Part shown: positions 52,909 through 61,759 of the stretch, piece by piece
Position numbering within the stretch: position 1 is the stretch's first letter
Layout: every line of letters begins with the position of its first letter
Assembly (NCBI GenBank): GCA_002840275.1
Contig: PHAB01000006.1
Coordinates: 62,001 to 126,000, forward strand
Direction: 5' to 3'
Length of the DNA: 64,000 bases
Source of the DNA: Firmicutes bacterium HGW-Firmicutes-14
GTDB taxonomy: Bacteria; Bacillota; Thermincolia; Thermincolales; UBA2595
Translations under genes and position numbers: made by a program
The notes under the pieces: model-generated
Database searches by the model: none
What the model saw: the letters and a program-made list of their open reading frames with translations, nothing else
Told to the model about the DNA's origin: nothing

Positions 52909-53496
52909 TCAAAATGCTTCCATGATTTCCTCAAGGGCTTTTACCGGGTCGACCCCTTCTGCTGCGATCCAATATACTTTTGAACCTATCCAATAATAGT
53001 AGTTTTCCATGCCCATTCCTTTAACAGCTGCCACATCGACACCGTTTTTCTCCATAGTCCGGCGGTCGGTAAAAGGCGGGCCCTGGGACTGCCCGGAAGG
53101 CTGCTGGGCTGCAATTATCTTCTGGTCCATAATATCAAAAAGCTGTTTTGCTTCATCTTCACTGCCGGATTCGGATATCCAGACGGTTACCTGGCCCCGG
53201 TCACCGGCATAATTGATGATATAACCCTGCTTTATTTGAATGTCAGTCCCATGAAGCTGACTTATCATGGCTATGGCTTGCGGCCCGGAATCCGCACCGG
53301 CCAGGGCAAGGCCGCTGACAGTAGCCGGGAACCGGGAAGTATCGGCAGTTTCACTGCCCGGCGAAACTGTACCTTGAGGGCTGCTGCCGGTTAAATTACC
53401 GTCTCCTGCGTAAAGGCCGAAAATCAGGATCCCGGCAGCCAGGAACGCGGCTAGCCCCAGGACGATACCGGCAATTTTTAATGTTTTGTCTGTCAA
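52909..53496 (-). CDS. Unrecognised membrane-anchored protein, 195 aa
   Basis: The TTG start at 53496 overlaps the ccmD stop (TTGA), so translation is coupled. One N-terminal membrane helix (IAGIVLGLAAFLAAGILIFGLYAG) is followed by an extracytoplasmic part (QAIAMISQLHGTDIQIKQGYIINYAGDRGQVTVWISESGSEDEAKQLFDIMDQ), an alpha/beta layout with no Cys. Its tight place in the ccm operon suggests an accessory role in cytochrome maturation. I recognise no known domain. Confidence 0.75.
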   Translation of the reverse strand: MTDKTLKIAGIVLGLAAFLAAGILIFGLYAGDGNLTGSSPQGTVSPGSETADTSRFPATVSGLALAGADSGPQAIAMISQLHGTDIQIKQGYIINYAGDRGQVTVWISESGSEDEAKQLFDIMDQKIIAAQQPSGQSQGPPFTDRRTMEKNGVDVAAVKGMGMENYYYWIGSKVYWIAAEGVDPVKALEEIMEAF

Positions 53497-53630
53497 TTTT
53501 TGTTCCTCCCAACAGTTTTCTTCAGGAGGAATAATTCTTCCTGAAGTTGTTTTTCCCTGCGGCCCAGAATTAAGGTATAGGCAAATATCAGTATCCAGAT
53601 GGCCAGGTAAGCAGCAAACAGGTAGCTCAT
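53493..53630 (-). CDS. ccmD: Heme exporter protein D (CcmD), 45 aa
   Basis: ATG at 53630 with GGGGGAA-type site. Product MSYLFAAYLAIWILIFAYTLILGRR... : one membrane helix followed by a basic coil, the complete CcmD pattern, immediately downstream of ccmC. CcmD helps release holo-CcmE from the CcmABC complex. Confidence 0.88.
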   Translation of the reverse strand: MSYLFAAYLAIWILIFAYTLILGRREKQLQEELFLLKKTVGRNKN

Positions 53631-53676
53631 AAGGGGTTCCCCCTTTCCCAAGAGTAAGTTTCGATCAAAACCTGTC

Positions 53677-54384
53677 TCAACTGTTTTCTTCTGTTATCCT
53701 CTGTTTCAGCAGTTCAACCTGGGAACGTATCCTCTGGACAAAGATGCCTTTCTCCAATAGGTAGAAATAGAGGACCGTAAATGCTGCCAGGCTTGCCAAC
53801 AGGGTCTGGACCATGGACGGGTCCATGGCAAAACCGCCGGAGCTGACAATGTTGGGGTGGATGGTCCGCCACCACCGGATGGACATCCAGACGATGGGCA
53901 CATCAATAAACCCGATAATGCCGAATATTGCAGAGAACCTGGCCTTCTTTTCCTCTTCATTGAAGGCTGACCGGATCATCAGGTAGGCTACATATATGAA
54001 CCACAGGATAAGAGTGGTTGTCAGCCTGTGGTCCCAGGTCCACCACGCGTTCCAGGAGGCCCTGCCCCATATCGGGCCGGTGACCAGGACAATTGTTGTA
54101 AAAAGTACCCCTACCTCAGCGGAAACATGTGAAATAATATCCCATTTCAGGTCTTTTGTCTTAAGGTAGGCGATACTGCATACCATGACGACAAAAAAGG
54201 CAAAGAATGCCAGCCAGGCTGATGATACATGAAAATATATTATCTTTGATACCGGCCCCTGGATTTTTTCATTGGGCACCCACATGAAAATGAGGTAGAG
54301 GGCCGCAGATACCGTCAGAAAAGCTGTCCAGGCCAGGATATTATGGTATTTCCATTTCCGGGGTGTTTCATAATCGTATTTCAT
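53677..54384 (-). CDS. ccmC: Heme ABC transporter permease CcmC
   Basis: About 235 residues; ATG 54384 has AGGAGG upstream. Six membrane segments and the tryptophan-rich WWD-type motif in GRASWNAWWTWDHRLTTTLILW. CcmC binds heme on the outside and loads it onto CcmE. The order ccmA-B-C-D is the classic one. Confidence 0.93.
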   Translation of the reverse strand: MKYDYETPRKWKYHNILAWTAFLTVSAALYLIFMWVPNEKIQGPVSKIIYFHVSSAWLAFFAFFVVMVCSIAYLKTKDLKWDIISHVSAEVGVLFTTIVLVTGPIWGRASWNAWWTWDHRLTTTLILWFIYVAYLMIRSAFNEEEKKARFSAIFGIIGFIDVPIVWMSIRWWRTIHPNIVSSGGFAMDPSMVQTLLASLAAFTVLYFYLLEKGIFVQRIRSQVELLKQRITEENS

Positions 54385-54404
54385 CACAAAAAACCTCCTA
54401 ATCC

Positions 54405-55085
54405 TCAAACCTCCAGGATGTATTCGAAAAGAACAAGGGGGATTGCCAGGAAAATGGCGTCAAAGGCTGCCAGTATCTTTATCCATGAAATCCACTCCGC
54501 GGCCGGCGCCATTGCCAATACTGCCGCGGATGCCTGGACTGCTCCCAGGATTACCGGCACCATAATGGGAAAGAGGATGACGGGAAGAAGGATTTCACTG
54601 CTCCGGGCATTGGCTGAGAGGGCGGATAGAAATGTGCCCACAGCAATGAAACCAAGACTTCCCAGGAATATGACCAGTACCAGCGGCAGGACAGCCTTTA
54701 ATGGAATCCGGTAATTAAAAAGGACGGCAAAGAGGGGGAGGGTTACTATCTCGACAATACTGATGTATATAAGGTTTGCTGTCATCTTGCCGAAATAAAT
54801 GACACTCCGGTCAACCGGGCACAGGATAAGGCCGGTGATACAGTCATTGGTCTTTTCAGAGACAAAAGACCGGTTCAGGCCGAGGATTCCGGCAAAAAGG
54901 AAACAGACCCAGACCATGCCCGGGAATACCTGTCTGACGATATCCTTTGTCGGGTCAAAAGCGAAGACAAAGACAATAATGGTAAGGACTGCAAATATCA
55001 GCATAGAACTCAAAAGTTCTTTTGTCCGGAATTCTGAGGCCAGGTCTTTCCAGATTATGGCCCTGATGCCGTTCAATGTGTTCAA
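54405..55085 (-). CDS. ccmB: Heme exporter permease CcmB
   Basis: 226 residues, TTG start 2 bp after the ccmA stop. CcmB-type protein: WKDLASEFRTKELLSSMLIFAVL at the N-terminus and then five to six membrane helices, with LPVILFPIMVPVILGAVQASAAV. Together with CcmA it powers release of holo-CcmE. Confidence 0.92.
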   Translation of the reverse strand: MNTLNGIRAIIWKDLASEFRTKELLSSMLIFAVLTIIVFVFAFDPTKDIVRQVFPGMVWVCFLFAGILGLNRSFVSEKTNDCITGLILCPVDRSVIYFGKMTANLIYISIVEIVTLPLFAVLFNYRIPLKAVLPLVLVIFLGSLGFIAVGTFLSALSANARSSEILLPVILFPIMVPVILGAVQASAAVLAMAPAAEWISWIKILAAFDAIFLAIPLVLFEYILEV

Positions 55086-55086
55086 T

Positions 55087-55791
55087 CTATGCCGCTCCTT
55101 CCACTTTCCTCAGGTAGAGGTTTCTTAACTCATCCTTTTTCAGCTCCTGTTTTTGACCGTCATAAACTATCCTGCCTTTAACCACAAACAGGACCCGGTC
55201 ACTCATTTCAAATCCTTCCTCAAAGTTATGGGTTATAAGGAATACCGTTCTCCTGTCCAGGTTCAGGCGGCGCAGTACACTATTCAGTATCTGGATGGCA
55301 TGAGGGTCCAGGCCGGTATAAGGTTCATCCAGGAACAGTAAGGCTGGGTCATGAAGGATAGCCCTGGCAATGGCCAGTCTTTGCTGCATGCCCCGGGAAA
55401 ATGTGCGGACCGGTTCATTAAGGGATATTTCCAAACCTACTTCACTTAGGACATCAAATATCCTGTCCTTCAATTGAGGGACGCGGTACATCTGCCCATA
55501 GAAGGAAAGGTTTTCCCTGGCGGTAAGGTTATCATAGAGAAACGTCTGGTGGGAGATGACCCCGATTTGCTGCCTGATTACATCAGCGTTTTTCCGAATG
55601 TCCAGGCCATTGATGAGAATATTCCCGGAAGTAGGTTTGCTGATTAAAGCCAGGGTTTTAAGCAGGGTGCTCTTACCGGCCCCGTTCGGACCAAAAACAG
55701 TGACGAACCGGCCTTCCGGTATATGGAGGTCAATCCCGCGGAGTATTTGCTTGTGTCCTATGGTTTTAGTAAGTCCTTCGGCTTTTATCAA
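55087..55791 (-). CDS. ccmA: Heme exporter ATP-binding protein CcmA
   Basis: 234 residues, TTG. Walker A FGPNGAGKSTLL, Q-loop, signature FSRGMQQRLAIARA, Walker B LLFLDEPYTGLD, and the H-loop FLITHNFEEG. Standard CcmA. It precedes ccmB directly. Confidence 0.93.
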   Translation of the reverse strand: MIKAEGLTKTIGHKQILRGIDLHIPEGRFVTVFGPNGAGKSTLLKTLALISKPTSGNILINGLDIRKNADVIRQQIGVISHQTFLYDNLTARENLSFYGQMYRVPQLKDRIFDVLSEVGLEISLNEPVRTFSRGMQQRLAIARAILHDPALLFLDEPYTGLDPHAIQILNSVLRRLNLDRRTVFLITHNFEEGFEMSDRVLFVVKGRIVYDGQKQELKKDELRNLYLRKVEGAA

Positions 55792-55822
55792 TTAATACAA
55801 CTCCAGTCTATAAAACTCCGGT

Positions 55823-56863
55823 CTAATAAGCTCCCGCTTCCTCCAGGTTTTCCAGTTCCTTTTTTTTTAATTTGATCCTGACAAGTTTGTCCATATACTG
55901 TTTTCTTAGATCACCGTATTCCTCAGGACCTATTTCTCCGCCTTCATTTTTTCTGTCCAGAGAATCAATTTTGTTGAGAAGCTTTTTCTGCCTGATTACC
56001 AGTTCATCCAACAGCCCCGCCAGGCGTTCCTCTTTTTCCTTCAGCCTTTGTTCGCGGTGTTTCCTCTTCAGGTAATAACCACCGGCGGCCACTGCGCCGA
56101 AGAACAGGATGATGATTACGGCAACCCACATATGGGGATCGGTGGCAGCCAGGGGGGAACTGTTCCACCTCTGCAGGTGGGAGATACTGTGAAAACCGGA
56201 TTTTTCGGTGTAGCCCCGGCCAACCCTGTCAGGGGACATGGTCAGGGTGAATTCCCGGTCCGGAAGGGCCTTTTCTATCAGGAATACCCGGTACTCCGTG
56301 CCCTCCAGGTTCTGTGTCCCATAATCGAGTATGCCCTGATCACCTTTAAGGTCGAGCTGCCCCTTGGGGGAGAGGACATACAGTATCTCTGTCGGGTAAT
56401 TAACGGTTTTGGCAAAAACCAGTTCACTGCTGCCGATAGGCATCTCATAGGAAAGTACCACCTGGGTGGTGCCTGGTACCAGGGGAGAAGTCAATACTAC
56501 CCGGTCAGGACCGGCAACCACGGATTCTTTGGAATGGCTGCTGACCTGCAGGCTGGTATAGCCTCCCGGCAGGGAAACGGTGAATGCCGCCTTTTTGTCC
56601 CCGTCAACAGCCTCTTCTCCCTCAAAGGCCTTTTTCAGAGAATTATTAACAGTGAGGACTTCTCTTACTGTCACAGTATTGTTATCTGCTGATTCGAGGA
56701 GGATATGGTGAAGGTCCACACTGATGCCTTCACCCGCAGACTTGAGGGGCACTGCGGCGGAGTCCGGCTCGTAGGCCCCGGCTGATGAGGTACCTGATAT
56801 GAACAGGGCCAGCGCCAGGAATATAATAAGGATTTTTCTGTTTGGCTTTATCATCTGTTTCAC
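55823..56863 (-). CDS. Unrecognised ccm-operon protein: beta domain, one TM, short cytoplasmic tail
   Basis: 346 residues, GTG start. Signal helix (ILIIFLALALFISGTSSAGA), an extracytoplasmic beta-rich part (residues ~40-240), a membrane segment (MWVAVIIILFFGAVAAGGYYL), and a basic helical tail ending GGEIGPEEYGDLRKQYMDKLVRI. The layout equals that of the first gene of the operon. It may hold apocytochromes or heme near CcmF. No Cys or His cluster is seen. Confidence 0.75.
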   Translation of the reverse strand: MKQMIKPNRKILIIFLALALFISGTSSAGAYEPDSAAVPLKSAGEGISVDLHHILLESADNNTVTVREVLTVNNSLKKAFEGEEAVDGDKKAAFTVSLPGGYTSLQVSSHSKESVVAGPDRVVLTSPLVPGTTQVVLSYEMPIGSSELVFAKTVNYPTEILYVLSPKGQLDLKGDQGILDYGTQNLEGTEYRVFLIEKALPDREFTLTMSPDRVGRGYTEKSGFHSISHLQRWNSSPLAATDPHMWVAVIIILFFGAVAAGGYYLKRKHREQRLKEKEERLAGLLDELVIRQKKLLNKIDSLDRKNEGGEIGPEEYGDLRKQYMDKLVRIKLKKKELENLEEAGAY

Positions 56864-56868
56864 CCCGG

Positions 56869-57360
56869 TTAAGACTTTTCAGTGGCAGAGCGGCTTTGAC
56901 GCAGTGCCTGCAGTTCGCGTTCTATCTCTTCTTCAATATCTGCTTCTGCCGTTGTCAGCGCTGTGAGCGGCAGTGCTTCGGTTTCAAGTTCAGATTCATC
57001 CTCCCGGTGAAGAAGTTCCAGGGCCTTTTGTTTATACTGTTCCTTCAGGACATGGTAGTCATCATCGGAAAGCTTTTTCATGGCATAATCAAATTCAATT
57101 TCATTTATTGTGGTAAATATGGCTTCCTTGATGTTTTCCAGGTCACCCTTCGGGGTATCTCCCTGTTTATCATCCCAGGTATCTCCCGGGTTTTCTTCCG
57201 GCAGGACCGGGTCTGATAACACCGAATCTGAGATGTCCGGGTCCGATAACATCGGATCCGGGAGCATCAAGTCATACCTACTGTCCCTGCGGACAAGGGG
57301 TAGAATCACCAGGTATGCAACTATAGCAAGGATTATGAAAAGCGATATCCCTGTAAACAT
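56869..57360 (-). CDS. CcmI-like short membrane protein
   Basis: 163 residues, ATG. One N-terminal membrane helix (GISLFIILAIVAYLVILPLV), an acidic repeat-rich linker (DPMLSDPDISDSVLSDPVLPEEN) and a helical part (NIKEAIFTTINEIEFDYAMKKLSDDDYHVLKEQYKQKALELL) that resembles the N-terminal helical pair of CcmI/CycH. The TPR part of CcmI is absent. Probably a stripped-down assembly factor. Confidence 0.65.
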   Translation of the reverse strand: MFTGISLFIILAIVAYLVILPLVRRDSRYDLMLPDPMLSDPDISDSVLSDPVLPEENPGDTWDDKQGDTPKGDLENIKEAIFTTINEIEFDYAMKKLSDDDYHVLKEQYKQKALELLHREDESELETEALPLTALTTAEADIEEEIERELQALRQSRSATEKS

Positions 57361-57420
57361 TCCGCTGTCCCTCCTCTATACCTCAGGGTTATACCCCGGG
57401 TTTATGCCCCGGGCTGTTGC

Positions 57421-57972
57421 CTAGAGGTATTTTTTCAGTTCGTCTTCCAGCCTGTCTTCATATTCCGAATAGTCAACATGTTTTTTGACCGGTTTTTCTT
57501 CCTCATCCATCCGGGCCAGCCTGGCCTGGAAAACCCACTTTTCAAGGACAAAGTAGACCAGGAGCCCCCCGGCGGTTATAGCAATGAACGGAGTTACCCA
57601 GGCTGTAATGTTAAAACCCTCAGCGGGAGGAGCAGCCAGGACTTTTATGCCGTAGATACTTACGAAATAACCCATTATTTCATCTTTTGACTGGCCTTTG
57701 GAGAGGCGGTCAATGATTATTTTGCGCATATATTCAGCTGTCTGGTTTTCACATGCCGAAAGGATCATTCCACACCCGTCCTGGCATATGAGGGATTCTT
57801 CAATTTCCTTCTGCAGGGTCTGGTCAACTTCAGCGGCCCATGCCGATGAAACCGGTAAGACCGGAGTGACGGCAAAGGCCAGGATGGATGCCAGGGCCAT
57901 AATCATCAGAAATGCTGCAGTTTTTCTGACCTTTCCGGCTGGGAGGGTTGTTCCGGCGGGGGCTATTCTCAT
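57421..57972 (-). CDS. CcmH-like cytochrome c maturation protein with altered Cys motif
   Basis: 183 residues from ATG 57972 (GAGGGGG upstream; TTG 57981 is an alternative overlapping the ccmF stop). Signal/anchor, a CcmH-like helical bundle (IIIDRLSKGQSKDEIMGYFVSIYGIKVLAAPP) and a C-terminal membrane helix. The usual LRCxxCQN motif is replaced by C63-QDG-C67-GMILSA-C74-ENQ. It may still reduce the heme-binding thiols of apocytochromes. Confidence 0.82.
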   Translation of the reverse strand: MRIAPAGTTLPAGKVRKTAAFLMIMALASILAFAVTPVLPVSSAWAAEVDQTLQKEIEESLICQDGCGMILSACENQTAEYMRKIIIDRLSKGQSKDEIMGYFVSIYGIKVLAAPPAEGFNITAWVTPFIAITAGGLLVYFVLEKWVFQARLARMDEEEKPVKKHVDYSEYEDRLEDELKKYL

Positions 57973-57977
57973 AAAGA

Positions 57978-59939
57978 TCAACCCCCTCTCACATATTTCG
58001 GACCGATTTCAGCGCCCCGGCCGGGCCATAGGGCAAAAACAGTGCCTGCCACCATGACATAGCCGCCAATCCACATCCAGGCTACCAAGGGGTTGACCAG
58101 GATCTTCAGTGTGGCCCTGCCGTCTTTTTCCCAGCCGGCCAGGATCACATAGAGGTCTTCCACCAGGCCGCCAAGAATCGCCACTTCAGTTGAAGGGTTT
58201 GGGTGAGTGGAATAAAACACTTTTTCAGGCTGAAGAGTGCCAATTGGCTTACCGTCTTTGGAAGCGGTAAGTTCTGCATATACCACATCATTCTTGCCGT
58301 CCCTGCGCTCGGCAAGGTGCTGGTAAGTTATCTCATAATTATCGATCCTGATGGTTTCGCCGTAGGCAACGGTTTTTTCTACCACCCGGTCATAGGTTTG
58401 GGAGCCGATTATTCCTGCAATCAGCATTATAGTTCCCAGGTGAATAATGTAACCGCCATACCGTCTCCGGTTCCTTACCATCAGCTTGCCCAGGGCTGCC
58501 AAAGGGTTTTCGCCTGTCATCCTCATCCGGACCGTTGTCCCTTTGACAAATTCAGCCAGGGTGGCTATGGTAACGAACGCCAAGGTCGTGAAAGCCAGGA
58601 GGGCATATGGTTTCTTAAGCCCCAGGGCATAAGCCGCTGCGGCGAAGATCACGGAACCCGCCAGGGGAACAAGGAAGTTGTCCCTCAGGTTTTTGGCTGA
58701 TGATTTCCTCCAGGCAATGAGAGGGCATATACCCATAAGCAATACCAGCAAAAGGCCCAGGGGGGCATTGACCGTATTAAAATATGGAATGGATACCGTC
58801 GGCCTGGTCCCGGTGAATACTTCCCCGATTAATGGGTAGATGGTGCCGAAAAAGGTGGTAAAAGCAATTCCTACCAGGATAAGGTTGTTCAGGAGGAAGC
58901 TGCTTTCCTTGGATATATAAGATTCAAATTCCCGGGTTTCTTTAAGCATGTGCAGCCTGTCAAATATCAGCCAGAAGGAGGCGATAAACACCAGGCCGGT
59001 AAATACCAGGAAGAACATACCAAGACTGGAATTTCCGAAGGCATGGACCGAGGTAAGGATGCCGCTCCGGACCAGGAAGGTCCCAAACAGTGTCAGAAGG
59101 AACGTTACAGTAATCAAAGACACGTTCCATATCTTGAGCATGTTTTTGCGTTCCTGGATCATGACTGAGTGCAGGAAGGCGCTTCCCGTCAGCCACGGCA
59201 TAAAAGAGGCGTTTTCCACCGGGTCCCAGGCCCAGTATCCACCCCAGCCCAGTTCCACGTACGCCCACTGGGCGCCGTATAGGTTGCCGAGGGTCAGGAA
59301 CAGCCAGGCCAGGATTGTCCATTTCCGGGTTAATTTGATCCACCGGTCATCAGTCTTTTTAATAATCAGGGCTGCCATGGCGAAGGCAAAGGGGATGGCA
59401 AACCCTACGTAACCCAGGTATGTGGTAACCGGGTGCATAACCATCCCGAAATTCTGCAGCATCGGGTTCATCCCCGCACCCTCTGCCGGGTTGAATGCCA
59501 GTTTTTCGAAAGGGTTGGACACAAAGGCCAGGATAAAATAGAAGAATACCGCGTTCCCCATCAGGATTGAAGATACATACGGGGTTAGCTCCTCTATTTT
59601 GTCAGCATAGGTGACCACCGCCGTATAGATTACCAGGACCCAGAGCCAGAGAAGAAGGGAACCTCCGTTCCCGGCCCAGAGGGCTGCAATCTTGTAAAAG
59701 AGCGGCAGGTCAGTGCTTGTATAATCATATACATACTTGATAGAAAAATCGCTGGTTACCAGCAGCCAGACCAGGGCCAGGGAAGAAACGGTAGCCAGTA
59801 ATGCTGTTGCCAGCACGGCACCCCGGGCGCTTTTCACCAGGCTGCCGCTGCCCAGCCGCCTGCCGGCCAGCTGACCGGCAATAGCGTAAACAGATAAAAT
59901 AAACCCGATAACCAGTGAAATATAACCGATATCAGCCAT
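57978..59939 (-). CDS. ccmF: Cytochrome c-type biogenesis protein CcmF (heme lyase)
   Basis: 653 residues, ATG with GGGGG. Around 14 membrane segments; WWD-type motif WGGYWAWDPVENASFMPWLTG and conserved outer histidines (MVMHPVTTYLGY, SAFLHSVMIQERK). It ligates heme to the CXXCH sites of the apocytochromes outside the membrane. Full-length. Confidence 0.95.
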   Translation of the reverse strand: MADIGYISLVIGFILSVYAIAGQLAGRRLGSGSLVKSARGAVLATALLATVSSLALVWLLVTSDFSIKYVYDYTSTDLPLFYKIAALWAGNGGSLLLWLWVLVIYTAVVTYADKIEELTPYVSSILMGNAVFFYFILAFVSNPFEKLAFNPAEGAGMNPMLQNFGMVMHPVTTYLGYVGFAIPFAFAMAALIIKKTDDRWIKLTRKWTILAWLFLTLGNLYGAQWAYVELGWGGYWAWDPVENASFMPWLTGSAFLHSVMIQERKNMLKIWNVSLITVTFLLTLFGTFLVRSGILTSVHAFGNSSLGMFFLVFTGLVFIASFWLIFDRLHMLKETREFESYISKESSFLLNNLILVGIAFTTFFGTIYPLIGEVFTGTRPTVSIPYFNTVNAPLGLLLVLLMGICPLIAWRKSSAKNLRDNFLVPLAGSVIFAAAAYALGLKKPYALLAFTTLAFVTIATLAEFVKGTTVRMRMTGENPLAALGKLMVRNRRRYGGYIIHLGTIMLIAGIIGSQTYDRVVEKTVAYGETIRIDNYEITYQHLAERRDGKNDVVYAELTASKDGKPIGTLQPEKVFYSTHPNPSTEVAILGGLVEDLYVILAGWEKDGRATLKILVNPLVAWMWIGGYVMVAGTVFALWPGRGAEIGPKYVRGG

Positions 59940-59970
59940 GAATGAATACCCCCTGTTTCATAGGATGGTT

Positions 59971-60369
59971 TTACTGTTCCTTCGTCTCAGCTTCGTATTT
60001 CGAGGGGCATTTAACCTTAACATTCTCAGCCACAAATTCTGAGCTGCTGTTGAACCTTCCCTCCACGATAATCGGGTAACCCGAATCAAAATTATCTGGT
60101 TTAACCCCATTATGGACAATATCCAGCTTGTTTTCGCCGTCTGTCAGGGCAAACCTGAGTTCAATTTTCCCGGCATCCCATTTTGTACTGCCTTCCACCA
60201 GATTACCTTCCATCTGTATATACTTGTCTGTGGAAGAACTTCGGACAGCCAAAGCTTCATTGATAGTGAGGTATGACCCGGTATTGTTCTTTAACCCGCT
60301 ACCTATCAACAGGAACATTGCCCCGGCTATGACAATGATGGCGGCTATCACCTTTATTTTTTTGTTCAT
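59971..60369 (-). CDS. ccmE: Heme chaperone CcmE, CxxxY variant
   Basis: 132 residues, ATG. N-terminal anchor, OB-fold (KYIQMEGNLVEGSTKWDAGKIELRFALTDGENKLDIVHNG ... YPIIVEGRF). The heme-binding site is C121-P-S-K-Y125 and not the usual HxxxY; this CxxxY form is the one known from archaea and some sulfate reducers. Heme is then held through the Cys. Confidence 0.92.
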   Translation of the reverse strand: MNKKIKVIAAIIVIAGAMFLLIGSGLKNNTGSYLTINEALAVRSSSTDKYIQMEGNLVEGSTKWDAGKIELRFALTDGENKLDIVHNGVKPDNFDSGYPIIVEGRFNSSSEFVAENVKVKCPSKYEAETKEQ

Positions 60370-60433
60370 GTGTCCCTCGCTCCTTTGTGTATCTTAACAC
60401 GGTTTAAGCCTGCAATTTTTTAGCCTGCAAGGT

Positions 60434-61453
60434 TTAAGCCTCATTTTCAATATCAGCAAGCAGTTCCCTGTAAGTTTCTTCAGTTATTTTCCCATCCAGC
60501 AGCATCTGGCGGATCCGTTTTTTCTCCTTTGACATCTGGGGGGATGAGTTGTGCCTTCCCCGGTTTTTGGAGTTTCTGGGACTGCCGTTTCTGCCGGAAC
60601 GTCCGGGACCGGAATGGTGCCGGTTGTTGGAATTATTCAGGGCGTAGAAGATGAAAATTCCCAGTACAATTATAAACAGGATTACCGGAATGAGAACTTC
60701 AGGCTTCTTCCATGCCGATGTCCCCAATGGTGCCGCAGTATCCTGCTGCTGGTTGGCGTTGGGGTCGGGCGGGTCTACCGAAGGGTCTTTTTCGGACCGG
60801 GTGTAGCTGATATTCAGTTTCACCGGTTTATTCGAATCAAGGTCTCGGAAATTATACATATAGTTATTAAAACCTTCTCCATCCTGACCGGTGGTGGTTG
60901 GCGCAGGGTCTATTTTAAAGTCCGAAGATTTAAGAGGTTCTTTTACAGTTACCTTCATATCCAGGGTCTTATAATAAGGTGTGAAATCCATGGCCATGGT
61001 CTTATCTGGGTAACCATTCAATGCGCTGTAGTAATACTCGAGCCAGATGGGGTACTTTTCTCCCGGGGCCAGGGTCCTGGTTATTTTCCAGCTCAGTACC
61101 TGATAATCACCCTTGTCTTCCAGTTCATACGGCTGGCAGGAATGCTGACCGCCGTTGATTAGTTCACAGGCCATTTTGACTTCGATATCCTTTGGCACAT
61201 TGAAATAAACCCTGCCCTGATATTCTTTGCCTGACACATTGGTCAGGGTGCCGTTAAAGATGGCCAGGACCCTTGGGTCATCGTATTCGGGCCAGACCTG
61301 CAGGTCGAGTTCTGTCATCTCCAGGGCGGCGGAACCGGTCTGGTCTGCGGCGGCTGCGGAGACCGGTGCTGGAAGAATGGAGGTAACTGCCAGCCCCAGG
61401 AACAGTGAAAACAATAGCAGAGTAATACCCGAAATCCTAACAATCTTGTGCAT
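60434..61453 (-). CDS. Unrecognised first gene of the ccm operon
   Basis: About 339 residues; ATG 61453 has GCAGGAGGT upstream. Signal helix (ISGITLLLFSLFLGLAVTSIL), a large extracytoplasmic beta-rich part (LEMTELDLQVWPEYDDPRVLAIFNGTLTNVSGKEYQGRVYFNVPKD), a membrane helix (LIPVILFIIVLGIFIFYAL) and a tail with MLLDGKITEETYRELLADIE, a SHOCT-like motif. It is directly behind the triple-operator promoter. Function unknown; likely an accessory factor for maturation. Confidence 0.78.
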   Translation of the reverse strand: MHKIVRISGITLLLFSLFLGLAVTSILPAPVSAAAADQTGSAALEMTELDLQVWPEYDDPRVLAIFNGTLTNVSGKEYQGRVYFNVPKDIEVKMACELINGGQHSCQPYELEDKGDYQVLSWKITRTLAPGEKYPIWLEYYYSALNGYPDKTMAMDFTPYYKTLDMKVTVKEPLKSSDFKIDPAPTTTGQDGEGFNNYMYNFRDLDSNKPVKLNISYTRSEKDPSVDPPDPNANQQQDTAAPLGTSAWKKPEVLIPVILFIIVLGIFIFYALNNSNNRHHSGPGRSGRNGSPRNSKNRGRHNSSPQMSKEKKRIRQMLLDGKITEETYRELLADIENEA

Positions 61454-61495
61454 TAATATGACCTCCTGCAATTAATGTTTTCGTAATCACTATTT

Positions 61496-61514
61496 CTACT
61501 GCAGAAAATAGTAT
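61496..61514. promoter_or_regulatory. Operator palindrome 1 of the ccm promoter array
   Basis: CTACT-GCAGAAAAT-AGTAT, centre 61505; the weakest of three similar palindromes spaced exactly 25 bp apart. Confidence 0.5.
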
Positions 61515-61520
61515 GTTATC

Positions 61521-61539
61521 CTACTACAAAGCATAGTAG
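61521..61539. promoter_or_regulatory. Operator palindrome 2 of the ccm promoter array
   Basis: CTACTACAAAGCATAGTAG, centre 61530; six-base arms pair exactly. Confidence 0.65.
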
Positions 61540-61545
61540 AACAAC

Positions 61546-61564
61546 ATACTACGAAATGTAGTAA
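61546..61564. promoter_or_regulatory. Operator palindrome 3 of the ccm promoter array
   Basis: ATACTACGAAATGTAGTAA, centre 61555. The core TACTAC...GTAGTA is like BlaI/MecI/CopY operators. It overlaps the expected transcription start of the ccm promoter. Confidence 0.65.
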
Positions 61565-61571
61565 CGATTTA

Positions 61572-61600
61572 ATTATACCCGTATGTTCCTAAATGAACAA
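61572..61600 (-). promoter_or_regulatory. ccm operon promoter
   Basis: On the minus strand TTGTTC (61600-61595), 17 bp, then a perfect TATAAT (61577-61572). The start point near 61565 falls on palindrome 3. No other gene lies in 61454-61759. Confidence 0.75.
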
Positions 61601-61759
61601 GCCTATTTTTTCACTTTTTGAAGTACTGTTCTGTTTTTATCCGTCTAAAAAGGTGAGAGAGGCCTGTAAAATTGCGGGTTTCAATTATTGTTCATTATTT
61701 GTTGATTACTGCCTGTTATCCTTATGTTTAAGGACAGAAAACCGTAACCGGCGCGCAGT

